From Burhinus oedicnemus (lineage: Eukaryota > Chordata > Aves > Charadriiformes > Burhinidae), in NCBI GenBank assembly GCA_008921705.1, contig VFFE01007510.1:923947-987946 (forward strand): a stretch of 64,000 nucleotides of DNA, read 5' to 3'. The notes under the pieces were generated by a model. It was not told where the DNA came from. It saw only the letters and a program-made list of their open reading frames with translations, and searched no databases. Positions 42,101 through 57,100 of the stretch are shown here, piece after piece. A program made the position numbers and the translations under genes. Numbering within the stretch: the first letter of the stretch is position 1; every line of letters starts with the position of its first letter.

Positions 42101-45100
42101 GTTTTTGTAACTTGCTATGCTAGGAGCTGGAACAAGAGCTAGAAGAGCAGAAGAATCTGCTTCGGTCACTAGCATGCCGTGGAGAAGAAATACGAACACA
42201 GCACGGTGCTCCAGATGGCCTATGTATAAGGTGTGCTTTCATGTGTTCTTCTGCAAAGTAAATTTCTATGACTCTGTGCTTTGTCATCCTTATGTTTACA
42301 TCCCTATTCTGCATATAATCCACTAATTTTTGTTTTATCATTTTTATACAGCATCTAGAATATTGGAGTCGTGGTTTATAATTCAGGAGTCTGATAACAT
42401 AGTTACACAAACAGTTTTGTGCTGATAGATCACCTATAGCATTTAGAAATTCCTTTAATTCTTATTATCAAGCATCACACTAAAATTACAAACTAGTAGG
42501 CTTCATTAGACAAGCAGTGGATCAGTTACTATAGCTTTATGGTCCAGCACTGGTGTGTGAATCATAGCTGATGTCTAAAACATTGTAGTCTGCCATTGTA
42601 ACCAAATCTTTTCGGATGAAATACTCATTGCTTAATTTTATTTTTTCTGCAGTTAGTGAATTTTATTTCTTTTTGAAGCTGTGTGTATTTTGAATTTCAT
42701 CTCTGGTCTTGCACACTTGCCCATTTGGGGGAAGTAGATATCAATAAAAGCCTTGGCTCTGGCTGGGAGAGACTTCTGCCCTAGCAAAGACAGAAGAAAA
42801 CAACTGGCTACTGCTGATGCGGACCTTGAGTGAGCAGTAAGGGCCAGGTCTTGGGAAGAGGAAACCAGGGTGAACGTTATCAGCCTGGGAATCAAGGAGG
42901 AGTCAATCCTTTGGCTAAAATACTTTGTTGATATATCTCAGCAGTCATGAGCACCTTTGTGGCTCCTCCAGCATGCCAAAGTCTAGAACATGGAGGTGGT
43001 TCATGAGGGAGCAGAACCAATGTATAGGGAATGTAAGCTGTACTCAGCAAGTTCTTTTCCTCAGCATTTGTGTTAATTCAAAGTGATTTTCTATTATAAT
43101 GCCAGAAAGTACTTATCTCCTTCTTTCTGAGGCTTCCTTCTGTCACAACATGTTATACTACAGAAACAAACAAAAAAATCAAACAGAAACTGCTGAACTT
43201 TGTTCACTGTTTATCAAAGCTAAACTCATATGCTTGTCCTGCATTAAAATATCAGGGTATGTTGGGCATTTTGAGAGGCAAGGTGAGGAAAGAGTCAGAT
43301 AAAATATTCTTTTTTTAATTTATTTAATGTTTTGAAGTAAAGCTTGTTTAAAGGTTACATTTCAATGTAGTATATATTCAGTCTGTTTTGGGGGTTCTTA
43401 CTTAGTATGGGTACTTGCAGGTCTAAACAGTTTCTTGGAAAGTACATTTTATCCCATCAGTCAAGAACTTCTTCCAGTTACAAACCAGTCTTTGTCTTAC
43501 TATCTGAAAAAAACCAAGTAAAAGCTTTAAAAAGCAGCAATTTAAATGTAGAATTTCCTAATTGAAAGAGGAAATAAACACCTTATCTGTTACAACTTTT
43601 GTATTTGTTCAACCTTTACGCATCTTGCTATTCAGTGAGAAGCCTGATACGGTCTCTGAGGAATTAGGCTTAGAAGGTGAGAAGCCATCATCTGAAGAAC
43701 AGATGAAGATGAAATGGGAAAGCCTGAAACAGGAATTCAATACCAAGCAGAGACTGCTCCAGAAAGCTTTGGAACAAGAACAGCTGGTAGCTATTTTTAA
43801 CTTCTTTTTGCATTTTCTCTATGAAAGCAGCTGTCACAACATGAGGTACAGTATGTGCATAGCAGATGCATTAAGGTGATGTAGTTAATGCAAAGAATAT
43901 GGAACAATTTATTTTTGTGACATCTTTAAAAAATATGACATATTGGCACTAGTACTGCTCTTGTTCAAAGTGATTTGAATTGCGCTACCATTCAGGAAGG
44001 AAGGAACAAAATTTTGATCTACTTCTCTAAACCAGGATAATTCTGTAACAAATCGTCCCTCTGAAATTGACCAGTACTGTGGTGACAACTTAGAGGAAAA
44101 ACTGGTATTTTCAATTTGAATTTATTTGTTACATTCAATTCATGGTCTTAATGACTGTGTGACAAAGCAGCAAGTGATTTCAGCCACAGAATTTTTACTG
44201 GAAGAAACAGGGATTAATCAACTAAATTGGGAACAGTCAAGGTCTATATTAACATACATCCTCCATTTTATTTTTAATAAACCCAGGTGCACTATTCTTT
44301 ATATAATACTACAGTAAAATCAGCTTCCAAAGTTCTAAATATCTTGTATTCATTTCACAGTAATTAATTATTTTTTTGGTAAAAACAAGTCATTGCTAAT
44401 TCTGGCCACAAGTATTTATTCTGCACTTCTAGTGAACCTCCTGTCAAGCAATCTTTTATTTGAGATATTCATGACAGAATAGTCATGGGAGGGCCATGAG
44501 CGTTGTTTGGTGATATTCTCAGTCAGCAGTAGAATCTGTATAGCTGAATTTTGTGCCCTCTGTGTGTGGTAGTAGCACTCCTAATTAGTACTTTTCTCTC
44601 GGCAGCTGTATAGCAGACCAAACAGACTGCTATCTGGAATGCCTTTGTATAAGGAGGAAGGACAGGATGAGGATAAATCCTCAGTGTCACCAGTATTGGT
44701 TGAATTGAATCAGGCCTTTGAAGATGTGTCATCTGAGGTAACATTTCAATTGTCTTTACAACTGTCTTCCAGCAGAGCCGCATTTACAATGAAAACTCCT
44801 CTAGCTCCCACCTGGAAATCCAGCCCTTTCACAAATTTTACATGTCAGAAAGAGTATCTTGTACTTCTGCTCTTCACTTCTCTGGTTCCTTTTGCCCAGG
44901 CTGGACAGGTGGAGGAGAGCCTGCATCTTGAACAGAAGCTGTATGGCGGTGTTGCAGCCACCTCCTTGTGGCTAGATAGTGTGGAAGAGCAGCTCTTTGT
45001 TGATACAGCTCTGTTGCCAGAGGAAGAAACAGAAACATATCTCTGCAAGCAGGAGGTAAGGAAGCCATGAATAGGACTTTCTTTAAATTGCCAATAAGGG

Positions 45101-48100
45101 TGCATTTTATGTAGTGTTTAGAAAGAAAATATTAGAATCCTAGATAAGTGACATGTCATAATCTCTGTGTAATTGCAGTATTCTGCTACTGTTCAGAAGT
45201 GATTTTATTCACTGTGTAGATAACTGTGATGGGTTGACCCTGGCTGGACACCAGGTGCCCACCAAAGCCACTTTGTCCCTCCCCCTCCTCAGCTGGACAG
45301 GGGACAGAAAATATAACAAAAGTCTCATGAATCAAGATAAGAAGCAGGAGAGATCACTCACCAATTAGCATCATGGGCAAAACAGACTTGCTTTGAGGGA
45401 AATTAGTTTAGTTTTATTACCAATCAAAATCAGAGTAGGATAATGAGAAATAAAAACTAAATGTTAAAACACCTTCCCCCCACCCCTCCATTCTTTTCAG
45501 GCTCAACGTCACTCCCAATTTCTCTACCTCCTCCCCCTGAGTGGTGCAGGGCGACGGGGAATGGGGGTTGCAGTCAGTTCATCACATGTTGTGTCTGCCA
45601 CTCCTTCCTCCTCAAGGGGAGGACTCCTCACACTCTTCCCCTGCTCCAGCATGGGGTCCCTCCCATGGGAGGCAGTCCAGCACGAACATCTCCAATGTGA
45701 GTCCTTCCCACAGGAGATAGTTCTTCGCGAACTGCTCCAGTGTGGGTCCCTTCCGCAGGGTGCAGTCCTTCAGGAACAGACCGCTCCAGTGTGGGTCCCC
45801 CATGGTGCCACAAGTCCTGCCAGCAAACCTGCTCCAGCATGGGCTCCTCTCTCCATGGGTCCACAGGTCCTGCCAGGAGCCTGCTTCCATGGGGACCCCT
45901 TCCATGGGGTCACAGCTGCCTTCAGGCATCCACCTGCTCTGGCGTGGGGTACTCCACGGGCTGCAGGTGGATATCGGCTGTCATTGGCTCTATCAGACAT
46001 AGGAGAAGCTTCTAGCAGCTTCTCACAGAAGCAACCTTTCTAGCCCCCCACCCCCCCCACCCCATCCCGCTACCAAAACCTTGCCACGCAAACCCAGTGC
46101 AAGAATCTTGCAGAAAGAAGCATCTGACACGAATTTTTCCTGGTCAAAAGAGAAATAAACATAGAGTCTTTCTTCTGTCTAACTTTTTTGTTAAGTATTG
46201 GCAAACACCACAGTGTTGAAATTGAAATGAAATGAAAAAGAGGGAGGAATGCTCTGGGATATGGAAACAGTACAAATTCATCAAAATGAAATGGGGAGGG
46301 AAAGGGAGGGAGGGAAAATACTTTTTCAGCAGCTACATGGATCTCTGCTTCATGAAACCCTTATTCAGGCAGGTTCAGTTTGTTTCAGCACTTATTTTCC
46401 TCAGAGCAGTCTGGGTTTTTTTATTACTTTGTCTAGTGTGCATATATTAACAATGTAAAAAAGTCACTGCATTACTGCAAAATTGGCAGTGGTTATGGCA
46501 ATGTGTTTGCCTGCTTTCTAGAATGTCTAATTGTCACTTTGTTTTGTTTTCTACAAAATCAGTCTCTTGCCAAAGAAATCAAAGAGATAACAGAAGAAAT
46601 GGATAAGAACAAGAATTTATTTGCTCAGATATTTCCTGAGAATGGTGATAATAGGGAAACTATAGAGGACACTTTGGATTGTCTCCTGAGAAGACTGACC
46701 TTGCTGGAGTCAGTAGTAAACCAGAGATGCCATCAGATGAAAGGAAGGCTCCAGCAAATAGTGTCTTTCAAGGTATGATGCCCATCTGAAGAAATTAACA
46801 GGGGTACATGTCAAATGGGGATATAAAGGATTTGATTCTCAAAGCAGTGAGAATTTTTGGTACCAAATCAAGAGAACAAATTTTCTTACATTTTAACTGA
46901 AAATCAGATTTCTTCTTGGGCTATGCGAAACTTGGCACCCAAATCATGATCCAAAAGTTAAACTTTCTGCTAGAAGCCTTCTGCAACTCATGTAAATATT
47001 GTAGAAGTGATCGTTCATCCCACACTTTCTCACCCTGCTGGCATTGCAATAAATGGAAGTTGTTGACTGTGGTAAAATAGAAAACATAATACTGATTCCC
47101 ACCTTTCTGATCACCTTTTACCCATCCTATTATTCTATAAGAGCTTGTATCTCAAGCTGTCTGTGTAGAGCAAAGCAGAAAAAAATGAGAAGTGGAGAAA
47201 TGTTTACTTTTAGAAATCTTTTCAAACAAAGTTCAGAAATGCTTTCAGACCTTACTTGGTCTCTACCTTTTCTCCTGTTCCTTTCATATAAAGCCTCCAG
47301 TATGGTTTAGTTTTAATGAAAAAAATCCATAAATTCCAGCAAAAAAATGGAAAATCGATTGCTGGTGTCTTTAGATTAGGATCATCGTTTCATAGGTTAT
47401 TGCTATAGGATTCCTTTCCAAACTCCGTAACATTTCCTCTGCAGTAGATAGGAAAAAAAAATAATTCCAACAATTTTCAATAATAGGCCTTTGTTTGCTG
47501 AGGAAAGGAGACAAGCTGATTAGAATCCTGTGCCTTATTGTTATACAAGAAATATTTAATATTTAAAAGAATTTATGCATTAAAAAAAAAAAAACCACAA
47601 CAGAAAGACACTCCCATATAATGCTAAAAGGCTTAGAGAAATGTGCTGATTATTTTCTATTTATCAATATTAGGAGTTCTGTTGGGATGAATGCATGAAA
47701 AAAAATTTATTGTAGTTTGGCAAAAATTGTTAAGTAATATGTACATGTCTAGTCTGATAAGGTACTCTAAAAGTTGTAATGTGTAGTTAGCTCTGTAATG
47801 TGTTGAAGCCTTGTTTACTTTTTTGTTATGTTTGCTCAAGTTTGTATTGAAAAAAGCTTGCCTTAAAAAGTAAAACCTAGCTTGTTTATGAGTGTATGCG
47901 ATTGAACAAACTACACAAGAATAACGTTTTTTGTTAAATGAAGCTAATCAACCCTTGCTAAATAATTATCTAATTGGAAGGCAAAAGCAGAAGTGTGTTC
48001 ACAGGTTATGTTTTGAATAGGAGTTGGTTTAGCTTTTTGCTCATATGCTCTAGTTATGGATTTTCAACAATGTTGCATGTTTTGCATTGGATAATTATGG

Positions 48101-51100
48101 TGCTTCCAATGTTGAATAGTTTTTATGCCTTAATGCTGATATGTAATGCTTTAAACTTTTTGGAATATAAAATATTTTTCCATTGGTTTGTGCTATGATT
48201 GGCTATAGTTTGTTGTTGTTCTTGTCTCCTGTAGAATGACCTGAAGCTTCTGTTTACATCTGTGGCTGATAACAAGTATTTAGTTCTACAGAAACTAGCA
48301 GAGGTAGCTGAGAAACCAGAAACAGAACAAATGCAGGTATTACCAAATGTCTATTACTTGGGCGGTGGGGGAGGGAAGAGATAAAGTCTCTATCCAGGGT
48401 ATAACTGGATTCTAGAGAACAGTCGCTTTTTATGGGAGAGTGTGTATTAACATAAAGTATGTGAAAATGAGTACTTCCAAGAGTGTACCACATATGTTTA
48501 TAAATTTTTAAAAAAACACCAAACATAAACTGTCTGTCTTATCTCCCCAGGTGACCTAGTTATGCACATACTGGAACTATTTGAAAGAAAGAAAATGTCA
48601 ATGAACAAAAAAAAAATAAATCTAAAGTTGGACTAAATTGTTTGGCTGTTACACTTTATTTAAAACCAAAGGCACTTCAGCACTGGTTTATAGTAATAAC
48701 TTAACTGTTATACATTTTAATTTAAGGCAATAATTGTTATTTCTTTATCAGGAATTGCCTGATGAATAATTAATTAATAATATGAAAAAATACATCCTCT
48801 TCCCTTGTTTCTGTTTTGCCAATGAGAAAAGTGAATGAAGTATGTTAAGGGCTATTTTCTACGCATGTTTCTCGTTACCCAAGACTTGCTGTTGTCTGGC
48901 TCCAGTAGGTGACTGAGAAGAAGAGACTTACGCTTCAGCTAAACAGAAATACTGGCCTTTATATAGCTTATAATCAAATTTTGAAGGGATTTTTATTCAT
49001 GTGTAAGCTGGTAGTCTGTGCCTGTCTTTCCTGTCTTCCATGATGTGGAAGATTGGTAAAATAATTTAGCTCCTATATGATTCATTTAACTACCAAATAG
49101 GAAAATGGCATGGTAACAAAACCAGCTGAATTGATTTTTTTCTGAACATCTGCCTTGGCTGATGAAACATTCAAATTTAAAAGCATTGCTGTTCATTCAA
49201 GATGTGTTTGGGAAAGTAGAAATAAGGCCCTTAATCAGCCAGGTAACGTAGCTGCATGAAGTGTAAGTTTAGTGACTGCATTACTAGGAGTCAGGAGTTC
49301 TACTCACATATATAGTTTAAGCATTTTGATATGAAGTTTCCAAGAAAGGGCCTTAACAAGGGACTTCAACTACAGGATCCTACCTTGTGCTTTTAACTTT
49401 GTTATAGCTTGCACGCATTAATTCAGCAGAGACTCCTAACTTAAAAGTCCTTGTTTCTTGTAACTTCCACTGAAAAAAGTCAAATTATCACCTGCATACA
49501 GTTGCAAATACCAACCTATGTGCTTTCAGTTGTCCCAAGTACAAAAGGGGCTGTATAGGTCCTTTTCATTGACAGTAATTTTGGCCCTATCCGAGTCCTG
49601 TAAGGGAACTGTGCACAGCTCTTTGCTACCAAGCATGTCTTTTGCTGTTATGTTTGTTTGCTTGGTGCTCAGATATGACAGAAATGTGTTAATGAAAAGA
49701 ATGCTTTAAAAGAAGGTGTTAGAACAACTAATAGTCCTTTTGTGCCTGTACCAAAAAATTAAAGGTGTGGAACTTCACAGCAAGGTTTTGTGTAAAATTG
49801 TGTATGATACTAAAACAGTTTGTTATTAAAAAATATTAATGCCATATTGTATTTAACTTTAAGAAACAAGCTGGGCTCTCTCAACTTTGAATTAATACTT
49901 TTTCTTTATAGTATCCTTTAAAATTTCAGCAGACTGAAGAACTGATTAATACTTCAGGCAGAAAACAGAAAAGAACATTACCATATGGCAGCTACAGTAC
50001 TGTTATTAAACCTTCAAACTAAATGATGTAATTTTCAAATACAGGTCATACTGCAGGCAGAAGAAGGTTTGAAGGAACTAGATACTGGAATTAATGAATT
50101 AAAGAAGCATGTAGACAAGCTACAAATTGACCAACCTTCTGTCCAAGAGCTGTCTAAGATCCAGGTATGGTTCATAAGTTCAGTGATATCAAAAGTATTA
50201 GTAGGCTCTTTTTTGTTGTTCATAAGGCAGTTTAGGAAAGCATATTTAAAAGCATATTCTGTGTATAACAGATAATTTTCTCCCTGATTCACCTAGTTTT
50301 TCTACTTTTGCGTTTTCAGATTTTCTAATGTCTCTATTATTAGTAGTATTAATCATAAAAGCAGACAAAACCATGTTTTCTTTCACCTCTTGTTGAGTCC
50401 CTGTTCAAACAGATAAAGTTCAGCATGTAAACTTAAATGGCTGCTGAAGGTTGAGCCCTGTTCTTACAGGTGTCTCATGATCTGGGGTTTAGTTCTCTCT
50501 CACATCCATCATTTAAAAAAAAAAAAAACCAAGAGGGGAGTGAAGGGGCGTAGATAGCTAACGTGACCTGAAACTGGAAGTGTTCTGCTTTTACTAGAAC
50601 ACCTTTCATGTGCCTGCATACTTTCAGTTAGACTTGGTTTTGAACACACCTAAGTAGTAGGACTCTTATCTTAAGGCTCTCTCAAGTAGACACGTGGGTA
50701 ATCTATCCAGAACTTTTATAAGGCTGTTGAAACTCCTTTGTGAGCATTTTGGTGCTGAGGCAGGGGAATGCTTAAGAAAAGATCAAGGAGAAGGTTTACA
50801 ACTGAATTTTACCCTTTATAATGACATAATAATAAATTGGAAGCAAAGAAAACAGCTGAAACCAGACTATAAACTTATTAAGCCAACGAAACAGCAATCT
50901 CAATTAAAAATTAATGACATTAAGTTTGTGCAAATGTGTCTTTTGCCCAGTTCTTTATCCTTCTGGTCATAGAACCTCCTGCTTTTCTTTTGCTGTCAGA
51001 TTATGTGTAGATATCCCCCTCCCATTAATTTCAGTTTTTAGAAAAGCCTTCCCTTTGCTTTTTTGATAGTTGTGCTTCTCACAATTGTCTCTTTAAATCT

Positions 51101-54100
51101 AGGAGGGTCAGCTGCAGTGTGAGGGTGGGTACTTTGCTGTAGTACTGGATGATCATGGAGCTATTTTCGTTTATTATTTTCTGGTTGTCTTGATCCAAAG
51201 TACGGGCTTACCCTCACAGTCAGACATATGTTCTGACAATACAATTCTGAAAACTAAATCAAGAAAGTAATCCTGTTCAGGTGAAGAAAAGCATCCGTAG
51301 ATTGTTCTCACTTTTTATGGTTGAGGTATACAACGCAGAAACTGATGAAATTCTTCATTTTGGCTCATTTTGTAATTTGGCAGTATGGGCACACTGTGAA
51401 ATGCACACTGTGCTTTTTCTACACTTTACTGTTCTATGTAGATTATATTGCTCTTTTGAGCCTGGTTTGGTTTTTACTATGGGTTGTATGCATCTTGCTT
51501 GCTACCAGTAAGCTGCTGGCGCAGGAAAGAGAAACAAATCTGGCTTTGAGGTGGTTGTAGTCTGTAGCCATGATGGAGTCCATCCAACCCCCTGCATTAT
51601 AAGAAGCAAAATGTAAACAGCATCTGCAGTGTGCAGTAGCCACGCAGTAGTCTGGTTTTTGTTGACTTAAGCCCAATCACCCTATTCCTTTGCTACTTGA
51701 AGCAAGCCTTTGGGATTCTAACTTTGTTCCCAAATGCATGCACTTGAAAGAGTTTCAGGTCTTGCTTATTTTTTTCTCTCTTTAAATGGCAAGTTGTTAA
51801 TTTATCAATTCAGTCAGTATATCTGCATAGTCTTTTTGAGCTGGAAATAGATGTTATTCTGCTAGTATTCACAGAGGAATAGAGAGACAGTAAGGTTGCT
51901 TATAGGAAGACGTGTAAGTTGTGAAATAAGGATCACCCTTGCTACTCTTTGCCCCCAAGGATATGTATGATGAGCTGATGATGATCATTGGATCCAGACG
52001 GAGTGACCTGAATCAGAATCTGGCTCTTAAGAGGCAGTATGAACGGGCTTTGCAGGACCTGGCTGACCTGTTAGAAACAGGCCAAGAAAAGATGGCTGGT
52101 GACCAGAAAATGATTGTTGCTTCTAAAGAAGAGGTGCAATCGCTACTTGACAAACATAAGGTAAGAAACTGTGACATTTTTCAGGGCTAATCATGACTGT
52201 AAGCTTGTACACAGAAAATAGCTAACATTCCGTTCCTAAAGGTTCAGGAGCTTTTCAGAATGGTGGGCCAGTATTAAATCTAAATCGAGATATATTAAAA
52301 CTTACTGTGTTTTAAATTGGAATCAATGAACTGTTCTGACTAAATAACTTTCAAATGCTCTGTTGAAGGTGAACCCAAGTAGATCACATTTTCTTCCTCC
52401 TCCTAATAACAAGTTCCTATTCTTATCCTGTCATGCTACATAGCAATTTCATCTACCACTTCATTTTTTTTCCTAACGGAAAGTTACATTTGCTAATAGC
52501 ACCCACAAAATACAACAAGATCTTTCCACATTTTTTTATTAGGCAGACTTTTTTGGTGTTGTATATCTGATTTAAGCTATTTTTGTTTATGGAATGAAAG
52601 TTGGGATAGAATTTGTGTGGAAATGATGACCTCTTTCTTTCTTTAAAAAGGCCAGTGTCCTTTTTCTGTTGTGTGTTGGATTTTGTGAAATGGTGGTGGA
52701 GTGAAAATTTTACCTAATTCTATGTCTACAACTACTTGATCATACTGCTATTGTCTGAAAATTTCGTTTTAGTGGTAATTAATTGAGTAACAATTGCACT
52801 TTCTCTTTTCTATTCTATCTTTACCCTCTCACTCACACCCAAATTTCTCAGGAGTATTTTCAGGGGTTGGAGTCTCACATGATCCTGACAGAAACGCTCT
52901 TTAGAAAGATGAGTAGCTTTGCCCTCTTGAAGGAAACTCAGTCACATTCAGAGCTAATGACGCAAGCTTCTGCTGTATTAAAGCTGGCTCATAAACGAGG
53001 AGTGGAGCTTGAGTATATTCTAGAGGTAAGAATTTCTGTGGTCTTTTCTGTACTGCCATTGTGATCAGCCACCAGGATATTCTGTAATGTTGATTTCCTG
53101 TGCTTGGACAGAATTGGTGGACATCGGTCACTTTTGTCATACACACAAGGCACTGATAGACTACATGTAATCTTTGCTATTTAACTGTTGTGTCCTTCAG
53201 GTGACACAAGTTGTGTTCCTCTAAATTTAAAAGAGCTGCTTAGCTTTAGCTGACAAGGAGAACATGACAGCTTTACCCATGTGTTCTAACTAAAAGCTGA
53301 GCTTGACACAGAAATGGTGTCGTCTTATAGGTTCACTAGGCATTTGTACTGTTATTTCTGTACATTCACAACTGCGCATCTATAGGATTTCAGACTGAGA
53401 AAGTGAGTAATAAAAATTCTAGATACCCAGATCAATATTCACCATATACATGGATAATTTGTGCTTACAGACCTGGATGCGTCTGGATGGAGACTACCAG
53501 GAACTTACCAGACAGCTGGAATCTGTTGAAGGTAGCATCCCCACTGTTGGTTTGGTGGAAGAGACAGAGGACAGGCTTACAGACCGGATTACACTTTTTC
53601 AGGTTGGTGCTTTTTAGACATTCTTTATGGAAAAGTTGGATGAAAGGGACCTCTGAAGGTGATCTAGTCCAACCTCCTACCTGACATAGGACAGTTGCCA
53701 TGGGCTGGATCAGCCATGGCTTTGGAAACTTCAAAAGATGGAGATCCCACAGCCAAGCTGGGGACCAATTGCAGTGCTGCATCACCTCCTACTGAAAAAT
53801 ACCCAATCTAAACCTTCAACTTCCAGTGAGTCACCATTGTCCTTCTTCTATTTTGTGGCACTGCTGAGGAGCATTTACCTCTATAATCTTTTTAATTCTA
53901 CTCCAATTAGTTGTAGGCCTTTGTTAGACTGGCCCTTAGCCTCCTGTTTGTAAATCTGAAACAAGCACACCTCCCTCAGCCTCTTCTTAAAGTACATGTG
54001 CTCTAGGTCCCTAAACATCTTAATACCTCTGCACCAGACCCTGACTACTTTCTTCTTGATCTCAATGGGAGGTGGGGACAGGGCTGAATCAGATGCACTA

Positions 54101-57100
54101 AATGTGGCCTCATCAGCACCATGTAGATAGGGATAGTAAAATAAGTTGTCAGTTGTTCACAGTCCTAATGTAGGCCAGTGCTGTGACTTGCCTTATTCAC
54201 GATGTCTTGTTTATGGAAGATGCGAGGTTAAATACACTAGCCATTTGCTTCCTAGGCTGCACTGAGAAACGGGGTTATTCTGCCCAAGGCACAGAATTTG
54301 CACTTCTTGTTGAGCCTCCTAAGGTTTCTGCTGCCTCCAACCTCAAGTTTATCAAAGTGTCTCTGGACTAAGTCTGCCATTATTTGTGTCACCCACTCTC
54401 CCTACATTAGCGTCATCCATGAAATTTACTGAGGGAGTGCTCTCTGTCATCATCCATGCCATTAATGAAGATGTTGAAAATGTTTGGGCTCAAATATCAA
54501 CAATCCCTGGAGTACTCTGCCCGTTGCAATCTGCCAGTCAGACATCAAGCCTTTCATCACTAGTGTTTGAGACTGGTAATGCAGCCAGTTTTGAACCCAT
54601 GTAACAGTCGTTTATCCAGCCCACATTCTCTCCACTTCCAGAGGAGGGTCCTGTGGGAGACAGTGTCAAAGGCCATACTGAAGTCAGTCTCATCCACAGA
54701 GACAGTAATTTCATCCTAAAAGTCTGTCAAGTTAGTGAATCCAAGATGAATATTCCTGATTAGCTTTTGGTCCTTTTTGTCCTTGAAAATGGATTCCAAG
54801 AGGATGTGCTCTGTGATCTTTCCAGAGAGCAAGGTGAGGCTGAACAACCTGCAGTTCCCTGAGTTGCCTTCCTCCTTCTGAAATGCAACAAGAACTGGTA
54901 GTTTAAATATAGGTTTCTACCACATCCTGTTTTTTCCGTCTGTTCTCAAAGTGAGAATTCTGGTGTAATGTTTTGTCTTTGTCTCATTATACATCAGATA
55001 CTTTGCTTGAGTTCTTTTCTGTTTTCATGTTTTGTTTTACAGAAAAATGTCTCCCAGATTTTTCTTGAAAATTGACTTATTTTCTACTCTGAATTTGTTA
55101 TGTATATTGTTCGTTTACTAGACAGATTTCTGCTTTTGCAATGGTATGAGGAGAACTTAAGCAATCTATTGTGTGTGGGTTTCATTTTGGTTTTGTGTAA
55201 TGCTAGGCATTGTTTGTGTTGGTCCTGACCCTAAATTAGTTTTCCTATTTTGTTTCTCTTCTCAGTTACATATATTAGGTCATTCAAATCCAGATTCCCA
55301 GACTCTGGCGTAATTTTTAATACCTTTTCTCTCCCTGTGACCATGTTTAGGTTAAAAATCCATCGTAATTAATTTATGGCTATCTTGGAACTTTAATGCT
55401 ACTTTCTAGGAGTTATAAATTTATTTGTTTATATATGTTATATGTAAGTAGACACACAGACACACATGTATATAAATATAAACATTCTGTTAAGTTATTA
55501 GAGCTCTATTTATGTGAAAGAGAAAATAAGAAGAGTGATAGAAAGCTTATGTTCTCACCATGAGACTGGAAGCTTTGTATAGTTTATCTTCAGATTAGTT
55601 TCAACATAACTGAAAAATGGGAATGCATGTACATTTTGTGCTCAAGCTTAGTCAAATATACAGATGTTTTAAAAGCCTGTACTATTTGTGTAATGATAGC
55701 AGAATTTGGCGGGTATATTTGCGCACGTATACAAATTCTTTACCCATCCACAAGTGACCATTTAAAAGAAATCTGTCTATGCTCCCAGTTGGATTCAGGG
55801 TAAGAGTATTAACAGCCTTTCCTTTTTCAGTACCTTTTCTGCTTTCTTTTGCCATGACAATTGGCTTCTGTGTTCAGGGATTTGGATGGGCTGGGGGTGA
55901 TCTCCTCTTTTGTAGCTGTGGATAGCAGGAGGGTAGGTCAGTAAAAGAATAGTCAGATGACCAGAGAGCTGAAGACAGGCATTGAAAGGGCTGAAGTGTG
56001 GCCACTGTTAATAACTTGATATTGGATACCTTTAATTTTCATTGCGGTACAGTTTTCAGCAGGTGGTAGATTAAGTTCTGACATTTTAATCAATTTCTCT
56101 CAGAAAGGGTGTTGCCCTACAAAGATTCTTTTGAAATTGTTCTTTCAAGTCTAAAATATCTACACCAAGGAGTTCATCATAAGGATGTGTCGATAAACAT
56201 ATTAAAGTGAGAGGATTTATGACAGCACATTCAGATTTTGAGCAGGTTACCTGCATGATAGTTCTCAGGGAGTTTTAGAGCTGAAGCAGAGGGAAAAAGT
56301 GTGATGTGCTGTGGTCACATTCGATATGCTACAAAATGCAATAAAAGAAACTAGATGTTGAGAAAGTGTGGTAGCAGAGACCTAAAGAGCTATCTAAGTC
56401 TCCTCTGTCGTTACAGCATCTGAAGTCTAACCTGACTGAATATCAACCCAAATTATACCAAGTGCTAGATGATGGGAAAAGGCTCCTTTTTTCCGTTAGC
56501 TGCTCAGATCTTGAAAGTCAACTGAACCAACTAGGAGAACGCTGGCTAAGTAACTCCAGCAAGGTTACCAAGGAGCTTCACAGGCTGGAGACAATATTGA
56601 AGCACTGGACAAGGTAATGCTGATGTACTGGACAGTATAAACTTGTTCACCTGTGCTGTTCAGGTCAAAGTCAGGTCAAACCCAGAACCGATAGATTTGA
56701 CATTTAAAAGAAAGTACTTTGGGATGTATGTGATAGTTTGACTACTCTACAATATCCTACTTCTGTTTCATACAAGTGCTATCATACTCTTGCATTTGTA
56801 ATAAAGCATGTACCAGGTAACAGCTGGTGGGAGGAATTCAGAAGATATCTTATTTAGATGACTAAGTAAGAAGCCCCATATCCATACAGGTTGGTGAGAA
56901 AAGGGTGTGTCCGTTGCTAGGTAGCATGAGTAGCCTCAGCATGTTCTGATAGGGGCATTGTCACTGCTGGGTTCTTGCGGGTCTGTGTCGTTGCATATGT
57001 GAAAGGGAGCTTTTAGATGCCTTTAGTAATGTTCATATGCTACTTTTGAAATCAACTCCTGAAGTTATATGTAAGCTTTGTCTATTATTCGTAATATCCT

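Noticed and set aside
45561..46043. 160-codon open frame and several overlapping ones
   Set aside because: They fall inside the GC-rich LTR with its tandem units; frames open in several registers come from the repeat structure.
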